A stretch of 64,000 nucleotides of DNA from Tundrisphaera lichenicola (GTDB lineage Bacteria; Planctomycetota; Planctomycetia; Isosphaerales; Isosphaeraceae), in contig NZ_CP195106.1 of assembly GCF_051175385.1 (NCBI RefSeq), positions 7,130,001-7,194,000 on the forward strand, in the 5' to 3' direction. The notes under the pieces are model-generated. The model made no database searches. It saw only the letters and a program-made list of their open reading frames with translations, and had not been told where the DNA came from. The position numbers and the translations under genes are program-made. Below are positions 1 to 7,883 of this stretch, piece after piece. Position 1 is the first letter of the stretch; each line of letters begins with the position of its first letter.

Positions 1-3000
1 ACCCAGGATCATGCCGATCCGATCAAGGGATCCGTCCCGCCCCAGGAATGTCAGACCCACGGCGGCGGCGTCGCGGACCTCGGGAGCATCCTCCCGGGAC
101 AGCCCTTCGAGCGACTCGACCGCGCCCTCGGCTTCGGAGTAGGCGAGGAACCGGGCCGCGGACGATCTCAGGTCGGCGGCCCGGGATTCGCGAATGATCC
201 GGGTGAAGGGGCCCGCGAGCGGCCGGAGGATCGTCCGGCGCGAGAACGGGCCGTCGCCGAGCCATCGATCGTCGGGCCGATCGCCGAGGAATTCCCTCTC
301 GATCGTCCGCTCCATGCGGTCCCGATCCCCCAGCGTGGCGAGCCCGACCCTTCGGCAGGAATCGTCCGGGGCTTCGAGGAGGGTCTCGATCGGGAAGGGG
401 GGGGTCGCCGACAGGAAGGTCCCCCACGTCGATCCCATCGGGGCCGAGATGACGTTGCCGTGGGCGACGCCGATCCCGAGGAAACGCGGCTCGGCCCCCG
501 GGAGGATCGGGCCAAGGTCGATCGTGTATCGTTGCTCGACCGGGTCGGATTCGACCCGGAGCCTGGTCTCGGCCGATCCCGAACCGAGGAGTTCGCCGTC
601 CGCCCCGAGCAGCGCGGCGGCCAGATCGAGCAAGAACTCGTGCATCCCGTCGATGCTGACCAGGTCCAGGGTGATCCGAGCTTTCCCGTCGTCCGCCCGA
701 TCGGCCTGGACCCGGAAGGCGCGGGTCAGGGCGGCTCGCGGTCCCTTGCCCTGGTATTGCGAGGGGTCGCCCTCGCGGGCATCGGGGATGTTGACGGCGA
801 TCGGCTCGCCCCACCGGAGCGGGACGACGGCCATCGAGAGCCGCCCCTCGACCGCGCCCCGGGTCGGGACCGCCAGCCATCGGACCGCCCCCCAGACCTC
901 GGATCCCAGCATCGTCGACTCGCCCCGGCGCTGGCCTCCTCGCCCCTCCAGCGTGATCGACGGGGCGAACAGGAGCCGCCCTCTTGCGTTGAGGAAGCCG
1001 AGCGGGACCGTCCCGGGCGCGTCGGGGTCGTCCGTCGAGACCGAAACGGCCACCGACCGCATCTCCGGCGTCGTGACCCGGATCTCGTAAGGTCCGGCCC
1101 GCATCGACCGGCCCAACGCGAAGGGGACCGTCGCGATTTCAACCCGCCGATCCGGCTCGCCAGCCCCCCCGAAGAGCGCCCGAGACGCCTCGACCTGCCG
1201 GAGCGTGTCGTCGAGCAAGGCCCGGTCGCCGTCGATCCGGAGATCCTCGACCACCCCTCGGCTCCTGTCCTTGGGGTCGAACCAGGAGGTGACCTCCGCG
1301 AGCATCCAGTGCGTCTCGTTCACGATCTGGAAGCGGTATTCGCAGGTGAATTTGCCGGGCGACTCGATCCGGATCGTCCTCGGCGCCCACTGGCCGGGGG
1401 CCACCTCGATCGGATCGCCGAAGTCGATCTCGAAGGTGCCGTCCCGGGAAGACGTCAGGGTCTCGTGGATGGGGATCTGTCGCTCCGGGTCGAGGTAGAG
1501 GACCTCGCGAGTCGGGTCGATGTGGTGCATGTAGGACCACGAGCTGAAGGCGAACATCGTGCCCGAGCCGAGGTAGGCCCCGCCGCCGAGGTTGGAGACC
1601 GTCGCCACCCGGCAGGCCCGGCCATCCCAGGCGCCGTCCTCGACGACGACCGAGGCGGAGTCGAGCCGGTCCCGGTAGCGGAACAGGGGCAGGTCGAGCT
1701 GGCAGCCCATCCGGGCGAACTGCTTGAGCGCCAGGTCGGTCGGCTGGCCCGGATCCCGATCCGGTCGCGGGTAGAGCCGGGCGAAGCCGCCCCCCTTCAG
1801 GGCTCGGGCGAATTCCGGGGTATCGAGGGTGACCTGACGCTCGCCGAGCCGATCCCCCATCTTGCCGAGACCGTCGAAAGAGACCTCGAAGGCCGCCCGG
1901 CCCTCGCGGTCGAGCACGCAGGATTCTCGGACATCCTCGCGGACCGTCCGGAAGGTGTAGGAGAGCGTCCGGAAGGACGGCCTCCACCCGGCCCCGGTCT
2001 CGCCGGGGTCGAGCCAGGGGCGATTATGGTCGAGCATCCGGCGAAGCTCCGCAGCCGCCTCGCGCGAGCGACGCTCGGCGTCGGTCTCGGGCACGACGAC
2101 CGCTCGGCCGTCGACCCTCACGTTCTCGGTCCGGGTCAGGGTCCGCGTCCCCTCGGGGGTGATGGATTCGGATCGTCCGAGGAGCCAGAGGGCCTCACCC
2201 AGCCATTCGAAGGTCATCCGGTAATGGTCCGAGGCCCCGACCACATCCACGCGCAAGGGGACCCATCGGCCGGGGCCGACCTCGCGCCAGTCGGCGTAGC
2301 GGATCAGGGTCGATCCGGACTGCTCCTCCAGCGGGACCAGCCGATCGGCGTCGACGACGATCGAGGTCGAGGTGGCCGGGTGGGCGAAGTAGCCCATCCA
2401 GGAGTTCTCGACTCCGTTGCCGACCTCGACGCGAAACGACTTGGCGGGATCCTTGACCCTCGCGACCAGCCGGATCACCTTCGGGTCGCCCTGCCGCTCG
2501 ACGGCCAGTTCAAATCGGTCGGGGGACCGCAATAGCTCGCGGAAGCCCCCGTTCAGGGTCGCCCCCATCCAGACGCTTTCCCGGCGTCGATCGCCCCGCG
2601 CCACCCGGATCGGTGTCACCTCGGAGCGGATCAGGAAATCATATTCCAGCGAGGCGACTCCGGCCGGAGGCCCGATCCAGTCCTTCGATCGATCCGCCAG
2701 CGCGCGGACGAGGTCGGGCGGGACGGGTTCCTCGACGGTCGAGGTTCCTAGAGCTTCCGGATCGACGACGGGATTCCGCGATGGGCCAACCCCCGCCGAG
2801 ACGACCGACGCCGAAAGGACCAGCGCCGCCAGGGTCGCCTTGCGAAGCCCACCCAGTCGCTCGGCGGGGTCTCGTCGCGAGTCCAGGAGCCCGGCGATCC
2901 GCGACCCCAGCGAATGGCGACGGGGGAACATCGAGATCGCCGAGGCCGTCGAGAGGCCGGAGAGGCGCTCGCCGAGGGTGAGGAGGGTCCGGGCGTAGTC

Positions 3001-3990
3001 GGTCGAGCGGACGCGCAGGAGCACGCGATTGTCGCAGAGATCCTCGCGGGCCCGGTCGAGGATCGCCCCGAAGAGTCGGACGAAAGGGTGCGGCCAGCCG
3101 AGGGTCTCGGCCCAACCCTGGATCCGCCCGATGAGGAGGTCGCGCCGGGCGACGTGGGCGCATTCGTGGGCCAGGACGTGGCCGAGCATCGCCCCGGAAT
3201 CCGGCGTCAGGAGCGATGAGGGGACGAGGATGAGCGGCCCGCGAGCCTCGACGACGAACGGGCTCGCGACCACCTCGGAGGCCAGGAGTCGGGGCGGTGT
3301 TCCGAGGCCCTGCTCGGTCGCGATCCGTCGCAACAGGGCGATCGGGCCATCGTCCTCGACCGGGCGGGCCGCTTGGATCAGTCGATTCAACCGCCCACGC
3401 GCCCGGAGGCCCCGGGTCGCCATTACCAGGACGCCCGCGAACCACGCGATCAGGCCCCCTCGGAGGACCACACGGCCCAACGAACTCCCGAGGCTGGCCG
3501 CCGGGGCCGCCCTATCGGACGGCCTCACCGGCTCGCGAGCGGGTGGTGGGGCGACCAGCCCCGAAGCGGGTGCCAGAGTTTCGACAACTCGGATCGGCTC
3601 CTCCCGGATCGGGCCCGACTCATCCCTTTGGAGGTCTCCGCCCGACGGCGACGGCTCGGGCGTTCCGGGGAGGTCCGGCCCTCGGGGACTTGGGGGGGAA
3701 GCCTCGACGACGGATCGCGCCGGGATCGGTTCCCTCGCGACGACCGATCGTCCGGGCGAACGCTCGAGGCCGAACCAGCCGAGGCCCCACCTGGGCAAGC
3801 AGGCCGCCGAGATCGGGGAGGCGAGGAATGCGATCAGCGCCGACATCGCCAGGAAGTGCCGGACGGCGGGGCGTCGTCGCCAGAGGGCGATCGGGATCAG
3901 CAACCCGATCCCCAGTAGGCCGAACTGCAACCCGGCGAGCCAGAGCAGCAGGGCCGCCCGGTCGAGGGATGAAACCAGGATCGATGTCAT
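1..3990 (-). CDS. BlaR1-type M56 membrane metallopeptidase with giant C-terminal region (partial, 3' end beyond window)
   Basis: An open frame of at least 1,330 codons starts at ATG 3990 and is still open at base 1. The N-terminal part has hydrophobic segments near residues 10-33, 40-60 and 172-190. It carries the zinc-protease motif HECAH (residues 275-279, inside HVLAHECAHVARRDLL), as in the M56/BlaR1 family, then another hydrophobic segment near 378-396. The family acts as a membrane sensor-protease that inactivates its partner BlaI repressor. The C-terminus has no penicillin-binding-like sensor that I can see. Two segments (around DWREVGPGRWVPLRV and FGDPIEVAPGQWAPRTI) look like related beta-rich, LolA-like units, and the last visible part resembles a HEAT-type helical repeat. 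ATG overlaps the repressor stop by four bases (ATGA), so the two are translationally coupled. Family assignment is firm; the sensed signal is unknown. Confidence 0.88.
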   Translation of the reverse strand, partial: MTSILVSSLDRAALLLWLAGLQFGLLGIGLLIPIALWRRRPAVRHFLAMSALIAFLASPISAACLPRWGLGWFGLERSPGRSVVAREPIPARSVVEASPPSPRGPDLPGTPEPSPSGGDLQRDESGPIREEPIRVVETLAPASGLVAPPPAREPVRPSDRAAPAASLGSSLGRVVLRGGLIAWFAGVLVMATRGLRARGRLNRLIQAARPVEDDGPIALLRRIATEQGLGTPPRLLASEVVASPFVVEARGPLILVPSSLLTPDSGAMLGHVLAHECAHVARRDLLIGRIQGWAETLGWPHPFVRLFGAILDRAREDLCDNRVLLRVRSTDYARTLLTLGERLSGLSTASAISMFPRRHSLGSRIAGLLDSRRDPAERLGGLRKATLAALVLSASVVSAGVGPSRNPVVDPEALGTSTVEEPVPPDLVRALADRSKDWIGPPAGVASLEYDFLIRSEVTPIRVARGDRRRESVWMGATLNGGFRELLRSPDRFELAVERQGDPKVIRLVARVKDPAKSFRVEVGNGVENSWMGYFAHPATSTSIVVDADRLVPLEEQSGSTLIRYADWREVGPGRWVPLRVDVVGASDHYRMTFEWLGEALWLLGRSESITPEGTRTLTRTENVRVDGRAVVVPETDAERRSREAAAELRRMLDHNRPWLDPGETGAGWRPSFRTLSYTFRTVREDVRESCVLDREGRAAFEVSFDGLGKMGDRLGERQVTLDTPEFARALKGGGFARLYPRPDRDPGQPTDLALKQFARMGCQLDLPLFRYRDRLDSASVVVEDGAWDGRACRVATVSNLGGGAYLGSGTMFAFSSWSYMHHIDPTREVLYLDPERQIPIHETLTSSRDGTFEIDFGDPIEVAPGQWAPRTIRIESPGKFTCEYRFQIVNETHWMLAEVTSWFDPKDRSRGVVEDLRIDGDRALLDDTLRQVEASRALFGGAGEPDRRVEIATVPFALGRSMRAGPYEIRVTTPEMRSVAVSVSTDDPDAPGTVPLGFLNARGRLLFAPSITLEGRGGQRRGESTMLGSEVWGAVRWLAVPTRGAVEGRLSMAVVPLRWGEPIAVNIPDAREGDPSQYQGKGPRAALTRAFRVQADRADDGKARITLDLVSIDGMHEFLLDLAAALLGADGELLGSGSAETRLRVESDPVEQRYTIDLGPILPGAEPRFLGIGVAHGNVISAPMGSTWGTFLSATPPFPIETLLEAPDDSCRRVGLATLGDRDRMERTIEREFLGDRPDDRWLGDGPFSRRTILRPLAGPFTRIIRESRAADLRSSAARFLAYSEAEGAVESLEGLSREDAPEVRDAAAVGLTFLGRDGSLDRIGMILG

Positions 3991-4376
3991 CGACGATCCT
4001 CCGCGTCCTTGATCATGCGCCGGATCCGGGCCGCTTCTTCCCGGCTGAGCGAACGGTCCCGGAGGAGGGCCATCAGGATCCCGGCGGCGGAGCCGTCGAA
4101 CATCGTGTCGACGAACTGCCGGAGGACCTGATCCTGGACTTCCTCGCGGGGTACGGCCGGGGTGTAGACGAACGCGCCCCCCTCGTCCCGCTGGACCAGC
4201 CAGCCTTTATCGGCCAGCCGCGAGAGCATCGTCTGGACTGTGGTCCGGCCGACCGGCCGCCGGAGCTGGACCCGCTCCAGCACGTCGGCGACGGTCCCGC
4301 CGCCCGACTCCCAGAGGATCTTCATCAACTCCAGCTGGGCCTCGGAGAGCGGTGGTCGGATGCGTCGGCCCGGCAT
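3987..4376 (-). CDS. BlaI/MecI-family transcriptional repressor
   Basis: Product of 129 residues, the normal family length. It begins MPGRRIRPPLSEAQLELMKI, followed by a winged-helix DNA-binding domain (TVADVLERVQ, then GRTTVQTMLSRLADKGWL as recognition helix and wing region). The C-terminal half (EVQDQVLRQFVDTMFDGS) is the usual dimerisation part. Known family role: dimeric repressor of its own operon, inactivated by cleavage through the co-transcribed BlaR1-like protease. An in-frame ATG at 4427 would add 17 residues, but it lies inside the palindromic operator, so ATG 4376 is the likely start. Its stop overlaps the M56 gene. The target operon beyond this pair is not visible; these systems in planctomycetes need not concern beta-lactams. 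Confidence 0.93.
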   Translation of the reverse strand: MPGRRIRPPLSEAQLELMKILWESGGGTVADVLERVQLRRPVGRTTVQTMLSRLADKGWLVQRDEGGAFVYTPAVPREEVQDQVLRQFVDTMFDGSAAGILMALLRDRSLSREEAARIRRMIKDAEDRR

Positions 4377-4397
4377 GGCAGCCCTCGGAACGTGTTC

Positions 4398-4435
4398 GCC
4401 TACACCTGTCGGCAATTGTGCCGACAACTGTAGGC
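4398..4435. promoter_or_regulatory. Nested palindromic operator of the BlaI/M56 operon
   Basis: Two concentric dyads share one centre. The inner arms TGTCGGCA / TGCCGACA (8 of 8 complementary) surround ATTG; the outer arms GCCTACA / TGTAGGC (7 of 7) lie two bases further out. The outer arms contain the TACA...TGTA core typical of BlaI/MecI operators. The site lies 22-59 bases upstream of the repressor start, where autoregulation would place it. The dyad is seen directly; function is inferred. Confidence 0.8.
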
Positions 4436-4520
4436 AACGTCAAGCCCCGATCACTCGGAAGCCGGATCGGGGCGGCCCCGCGGATTCCTGGGCGTCACGT
4501 CGGTTCGAGGTCTTCGCCCC

Positions 4521-4625
4521 CTCGCCCCGGCCCTCTCCCACGAGGGGAGAGGGGGTTGGCTTCGCCGAGATCTCGACCTCCGACCCCTGGGAGTCTGGCC
4601 CCCTCCCCCCGGGTGGGGGAGGGTT
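4521..4625. repeat. Two REP-like palindromes between genes
   Basis: The gap 4436-4734 holds two GC-rich hairpins: CCCTCTCCC...GGGAGAGGG at about 4531-4553, preceded by CGCCCCGG, and CCCTCCCCCCGGGTGGGGGA plus GGG at about 4601-4623. The first matches the dispersed REP-like family also seen at 25778-25903 and 34151-34190. No gene is visible in this gap. Confidence 0.7.
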
Positions 4626-4734
4626 GGGGAGCGGGGGCTTGGTCGGGGGCCGCCAGAGAACCTGGCTTCATTCCCGGATCGCTTCGGGGTTCCCGCCTGG
4701 AGCGGCCGAATGGTCGAATTCCCGGCCCGGGCGC

Positions 4735-5046
4735 TCAGCGTTCTTCGAGGCGGACGTGGCGGACCCGGTTCGAGTGGAGCCAGGCGATCAGGGCCTCCTG
4801 CTCCTCGGACAGCTCGACCTCGGTCATGTTCTCGGTATCCAGCGGCGAGACGAGGTAGAAGACCCCCTCGTCGACCCACGTGGCCACGGCGTCGGCGTCG
4901 AACCAGAAATCATCCTCGCCCAGCTCGGGGATCCCGGCGGTGTCTCGGGCGCTCATGAAGTAGACGAGTTGATTCCGCAGTCGAGGGGTGATGACCAGCG
5001 GGGCGACCTCGGGACGGTCGATCGGGACGAGGACGAGGCGAGCCAT
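4735..5046 (-). CDS. Conserved hypothetical protein, 103 aa
   Basis: Small soluble, acidic protein starting MARLVLVPIDRPEVAPLVI. It has no signal peptide, membrane segment or recognisable motif; the C-terminal third is helical and rich in Glu and Arg (TEVELSEEQEALIAWLHSNR). Codon usage is the GC-rich pattern of the neighbours, and the residues read as a real folded protein. It stands alone, transcribed away from the 5202 gene. I do not recognise the family. Confidence 0.7.
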   Translation of the reverse strand: MARLVLVPIDRPEVAPLVITPRLRNQLVYFMSARDTAGIPELGEDDFWFDADAVATWVDEGVFYLVSPLDTENMTEVELSEEQEALIAWLHSNRVRHVRLEER

Positions 5047-5201
5047 CGGTCGAGCCAGGCCTTTCGGATGGAGGAGGACAACCCCGGCGAACGTAACGCG
5101 CCCTCGATTCCCGAGTCAACCGGCCCCACGGCCTTGACGAAGGAATTCGGGGAGATTACCCTAACCCCTCCGACAACTGTCTTGCGAGGACGATTCGAGC
5201 C

Positions 5202-5783
5202 ATGCGACCGACGCGCCGATTCACCATCGCCGACGTGATGATCCTCGTCCCGGCGGCGGCGGTCGGTGCCCTGATCCTGAAGCCGTACCTGCCGGGCTTC
5301 TCGTGGCAGCTCGGGTACATCCCTTCGTTCGGCCCCGACCCCTGGGGGCTCTGGCGGGCCTATCTCTGGCTGCATGGGGTGGGATCGTGCCTGGTCGTCC
5401 CCTGGATGGCGGCGATGATCGTCATCCGGCTCCGCCGCCCCCGACCCCGGCTGGTCCGCTTCCAGCCGGGATTCGTGGCCTGCGTGGCGGTGATGGCCTC
5501 GCTCGTGCCGGGGTTGGCCTGGATCGCCTCGATTTACCACCGGCCGGGCTTTCAACGTCCGCAGGGGTTCGAGCAGGCCTGGGCCATCGCGACCAGCTGG
5601 ACCGACGCCGCCGTCCTGGGGGCCTGGCTCGCCCTCTGGCTGGGCCGGAAGTGGCGGCCCGAGCCGTCCTGGATCGACCGGATGGGCCGCGCCCTGGGGC
5701 TCTACTGGATCGTCCTGCTCGCGTGGTTCCTGGGCCTCCAGGGCTGGCAGACGCTCCAGCAATACCTGACCGGGGGGGCGTGA
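5202..5783 (+). CDS. Multi-pass membrane protein of unknown function, 193 aa
   Basis: Begins MRPTRRFTIADVMILVPAAA. The 'RRFTIADVM' opening followed at once by a hydrophobic helix is typical of small planctomycete membrane proteins of unknown role. About five hydrophobic segments are visible (near residues 10-28, 55-75, 88-108, 128-146 and 162-180). It is followed directly by a second membrane protein whose ATG shares one base with this stop (TGATG), so the two form a translationally coupled pair. No catalytic motif is visible. Confidence 0.75.
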   Translation: MRPTRRFTIADVMILVPAAAVGALILKPYLPGFSWQLGYIPSFGPDPWGLWRAYLWLHGVGSCLVVPWMAAMIVIRLRRPRPRLVRFQPGFVACVAVMASLVPGLAWIASIYHRPGFQRPQGFEQAWAIATSWTDAAVLGAWLALWLGRKWRPEPSWIDRMGRALGLYWIVLLAWFLGLQGWQTLQQYLTGGA

Positions 5784-6319
5784 TGAATCGTCGATGGCCC
5801 GTCTTCGCCATCATCCTGGCCACGCTCGTCCTCGCGGTGATCCTCATCCGATGGGCCGATGGCGAGTTCCTCCGGATCGAATCCTCCTCGATCGACGTGA
5901 ACACCCACGCGGTCCGGCGGCCGGATTGGTTCTGGGTCCTGTTGTATCCCTACCGCCGCTTCCAGCACGGCTGGACCTGGGCCTGCGTCGCGGCGACGGT
6001 CGGGATGGGGGCGATCGTCGCCCTGGATGGCAAGGTCTGGCGACGCCCGGCCCGCCCGGGTCGGGCGATCGTCCTGGTGGCCCTGTCGGTCATGTGCCTG
6101 TCGATGATCTTCGTCGTCCTGGCCGCCCCCCCGATCTTCCGAGCGAACGGGATCTGCTACGGATTGAGCGACGCCGTGCATTACCGGGTCCCGGGCGCGA
6201 TCCTCGGTGCCTGGGTGGTGACCTGGGGCCGGAGGATCGATTGGCGCGGGCAACTAGTCGGGTGGGTCTGGGCTGCGGAAGTGGGGATGATGATCGCTTA
6301 CGGGTTCCTGTTCGGGTGA
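5783..6319 (+). CDS. Membrane protein coupled to the preceding gene, 178 aa
   Basis: Starts MNRRWPVFAIILATLVLAVI at the ATG overlapping the previous stop by one base. The N-terminal segment is a signal-anchor-like helix, followed by an exposed stretch (about residues 25-60) and about four further hydrophobic helices, the last ending at the C-terminus (MMIAYGFLFG). It probably works in a complex with the upstream 193-residue protein, judged only from the coupling. I do not recognise the family. Confidence 0.72.
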   Translation: MNRRWPVFAIILATLVLAVILIRWADGEFLRIESSSIDVNTHAVRRPDWFWVLLYPYRRFQHGWTWACVAATVGMGAIVALDGKVWRRPARPGRAIVLVALSVMCLSMIFVVLAAPPIFRANGICYGLSDAVHYRVPGAILGAWVVTWGRRIDWRGQLVGWVWAAEVGMMIAYGFLFG

Positions 6320-6831
6320 TCGGCCCGGCGTGATCGACCCCCGGTTCCTCGATCGCGATCGAAGCGGTTCACGCCCGGGAAAATGGGGCCGGCGTCCCCT
6401 CCCGAATGGGCCAGGGTCCTACCCTCACCATTCCTCGCCGGTGAGCCAACCGAACGTCAAGGGTGTAACCGGATTTTCTGGGGGTCTGGGGGTCTGTCTC
6501 GGCGGAGCAAGCTCCGCCCCAGCAAAGCGAGAGCAAGCTCTCGCACTCCAAAGCCTCCGGCGGTCTCTGATGCGGCGGAGCCGCCTTGGAGTGCGGGAGC
6601 TTGCTACCGCTTTCCAATCCGGAGCTTGCTCCGGGTGTCGATGACCGCCAGTGTCGGGAAAACAGCCCCAAGCATCCCCGGTTACATCCGAGCGTCAATC
6701 TCGCTCGCCGGATCCTTGCGTCCCGGTATTACGATCGCTAGGATCGTGCTACGCCACTGGTATTACCAATTTCTGAATCGTGTTATCGATGGCCCGTGGC
6801 CGACCAGATCGCCCCGGGAGGCACCTGATCC
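6320..6831. other. 512-bp gap containing an interspersed repeat and the upstream region of the DUF1559 gene
   Basis: No credible gene. The centre (about 6500-6640) is a repeat element described separately. The last 100 bases before the DUF1559 start are less GC-rich (for example TTACGATCGCTAGGATCG and ATTACCAATTTCTGAATCGT) and probably hold its promoter, but I cannot name specific -35/-10 boxes. Confidence 0.5.
6500..6640. repeat. Interspersed palindromic repeat, family 2, copy A
   Basis: A mosaic of short inverted words: GGAGCAAGCTCC, GAGAGCAAGCTCTC, CACTCCAAAGCCTCCGGCGG, GGCGGAGCCGCC, TTGGAGTGCGGGAGCTTGCT and CCGGAGCTTGCTCCGG. The same words recur at 12478-12665, and the preceding TTTTC...GGGGGTCT/GGGCGTCT flank is also similar, so the two are copies of one element. 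It encodes nothing and can fold extensively. Confidence 0.8.
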
Positions 6832-7866
6832 ATGAGATCGCGTCGAGGCTTCACCCTGATCGAGCTGCTGGTGGTGATCGCGATCATCGCCGTGCTGATC
6901 GCGCTACTCCTGCCGGCGGTGCAGGCGGCCCGCGAGGCCGCCCGGCGGATGCAATGCACGAACAACCTGAAGCAACTCGGCCTGGCCTTGCACAACTACC
7001 ATTCCACCCAGGGCGCGTTCCCGTCGGCGGGCTGGGTTGCCGACGGGAAGAACTGGTGGATAGCCCGGGGGCTGACGGCGCCGGGGCATTTCCGGTACTC
7101 GTCGCTCCTGCAAATCCTCCCCTACCTGGAGCAAGGTGTCGCGTCCAATACGATGAACTTCCAGCTCCCGTTGTATGACAACGACGGCGTCGACATGCCC
7201 CAGAACACCACGACCTACCAGTTGCAGGTGACGACGTTCCTCTGCCCGAGCGACGTCCGGTCGGCCCGCAACGGCAATGAGGCCCCTTGCAACTACGCCT
7301 CGTGCTCGGGCAACGGCCTCCCCGGCGGAGATGGCCTGCCGGGCTCCTATGGGTCGCCCAACGGGGTGCTCTACCTCAATTCGACGACCTCGATGGCCAC
7401 CATCACCGACGGGTCGAGCAACACGGGGCTGATGAGCGAGAGCATCGTCGGGCCGAACAATTCGTCCTCCCCGCCCTCGGCCGGCTCGCCCAACCCGCAG
7501 GAGGTGATGGTCCAGCTCCCGCTGACGCTGGGCAGCCCGCTCGACATCTTCAAATATGCCCCGCTGGTCCCGGCCGACTGCCTGGCCTCGACCGCCTATC
7601 GCTACGACCGGCAGACCAACTGGATCGACGGCGACTACCGCCACACGATGTACAACCACTATCTGACCCCCAACAGCACCACCTACGACTGCCTCCGCGG
7701 GCCGCAGCACGGCTGGCGGACGGCCCGGAGCCGCCACCCGGGCGGGGTCAACCTGCTGCTGGCCGACGGCAGCGTCCGGTTCGTCAAGAACACGATCAAT
7801 CTGGCGGCCTGGCAGTCCCTCGGGACGTGCAACGGCGGCGAAGTCATCAGTGCCGATTCCTACTGA
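6832..7866 (+). CDS. DUF1559 domain protein with prepilin-type N-terminus
   Basis: Product of 344 residues. The N-terminus RRGFTLIELLVVIAIIAVLI is a type IV prepilin/pseudopilin leader (cleavage expected between G and F, then methylation), followed by LLPAVQAAREAARRMQCTNN, the start of the DUF1559 domain. The C-terminus has SRHPGGVNLLLADGSVRF (the H-x9-DG signature) and ends GGEVISADSY. These proteins form large planctomycete-specific families presumed to be exported and assembled like pseudopilins; no exact role is established. The gene is followed after 17 bases by the FmdE-fusion gene, probably in one operon. Confidence 0.93.
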   Translation: MRSRRGFTLIELLVVIAIIAVLIALLLPAVQAAREAARRMQCTNNLKQLGLALHNYHSTQGAFPSAGWVADGKNWWIARGLTAPGHFRYSSLLQILPYLEQGVASNTMNFQLPLYDNDGVDMPQNTTTYQLQVTTFLCPSDVRSARNGNEAPCNYASCSGNGLPGGDGLPGSYGSPNGVLYLNSTTSMATITDGSSNTGLMSESIVGPNNSSSPPSAGSPNPQEVMVQLPLTLGSPLDIFKYAPLVPADCLASTAYRYDRQTNWIDGDYRHTMYNHYLTPNSTTYDCLRGPQHGWRTARSRHPGGVNLLLADGSVRFVKNTINLAAWQSLGTCNGGEVISADSY

Positions 7867-7883
7867 CGGAGAGGGACATCGAG

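Noticed and set aside
460..2535. Long open frame on the plus strand opposite the M56 protease gene
   Set aside because: Residues are a mirror of GC-rich third positions (Arg/Asp/Pro/Gly runs); the minus-strand frame gives the HEXXH protease and a coherent protein.
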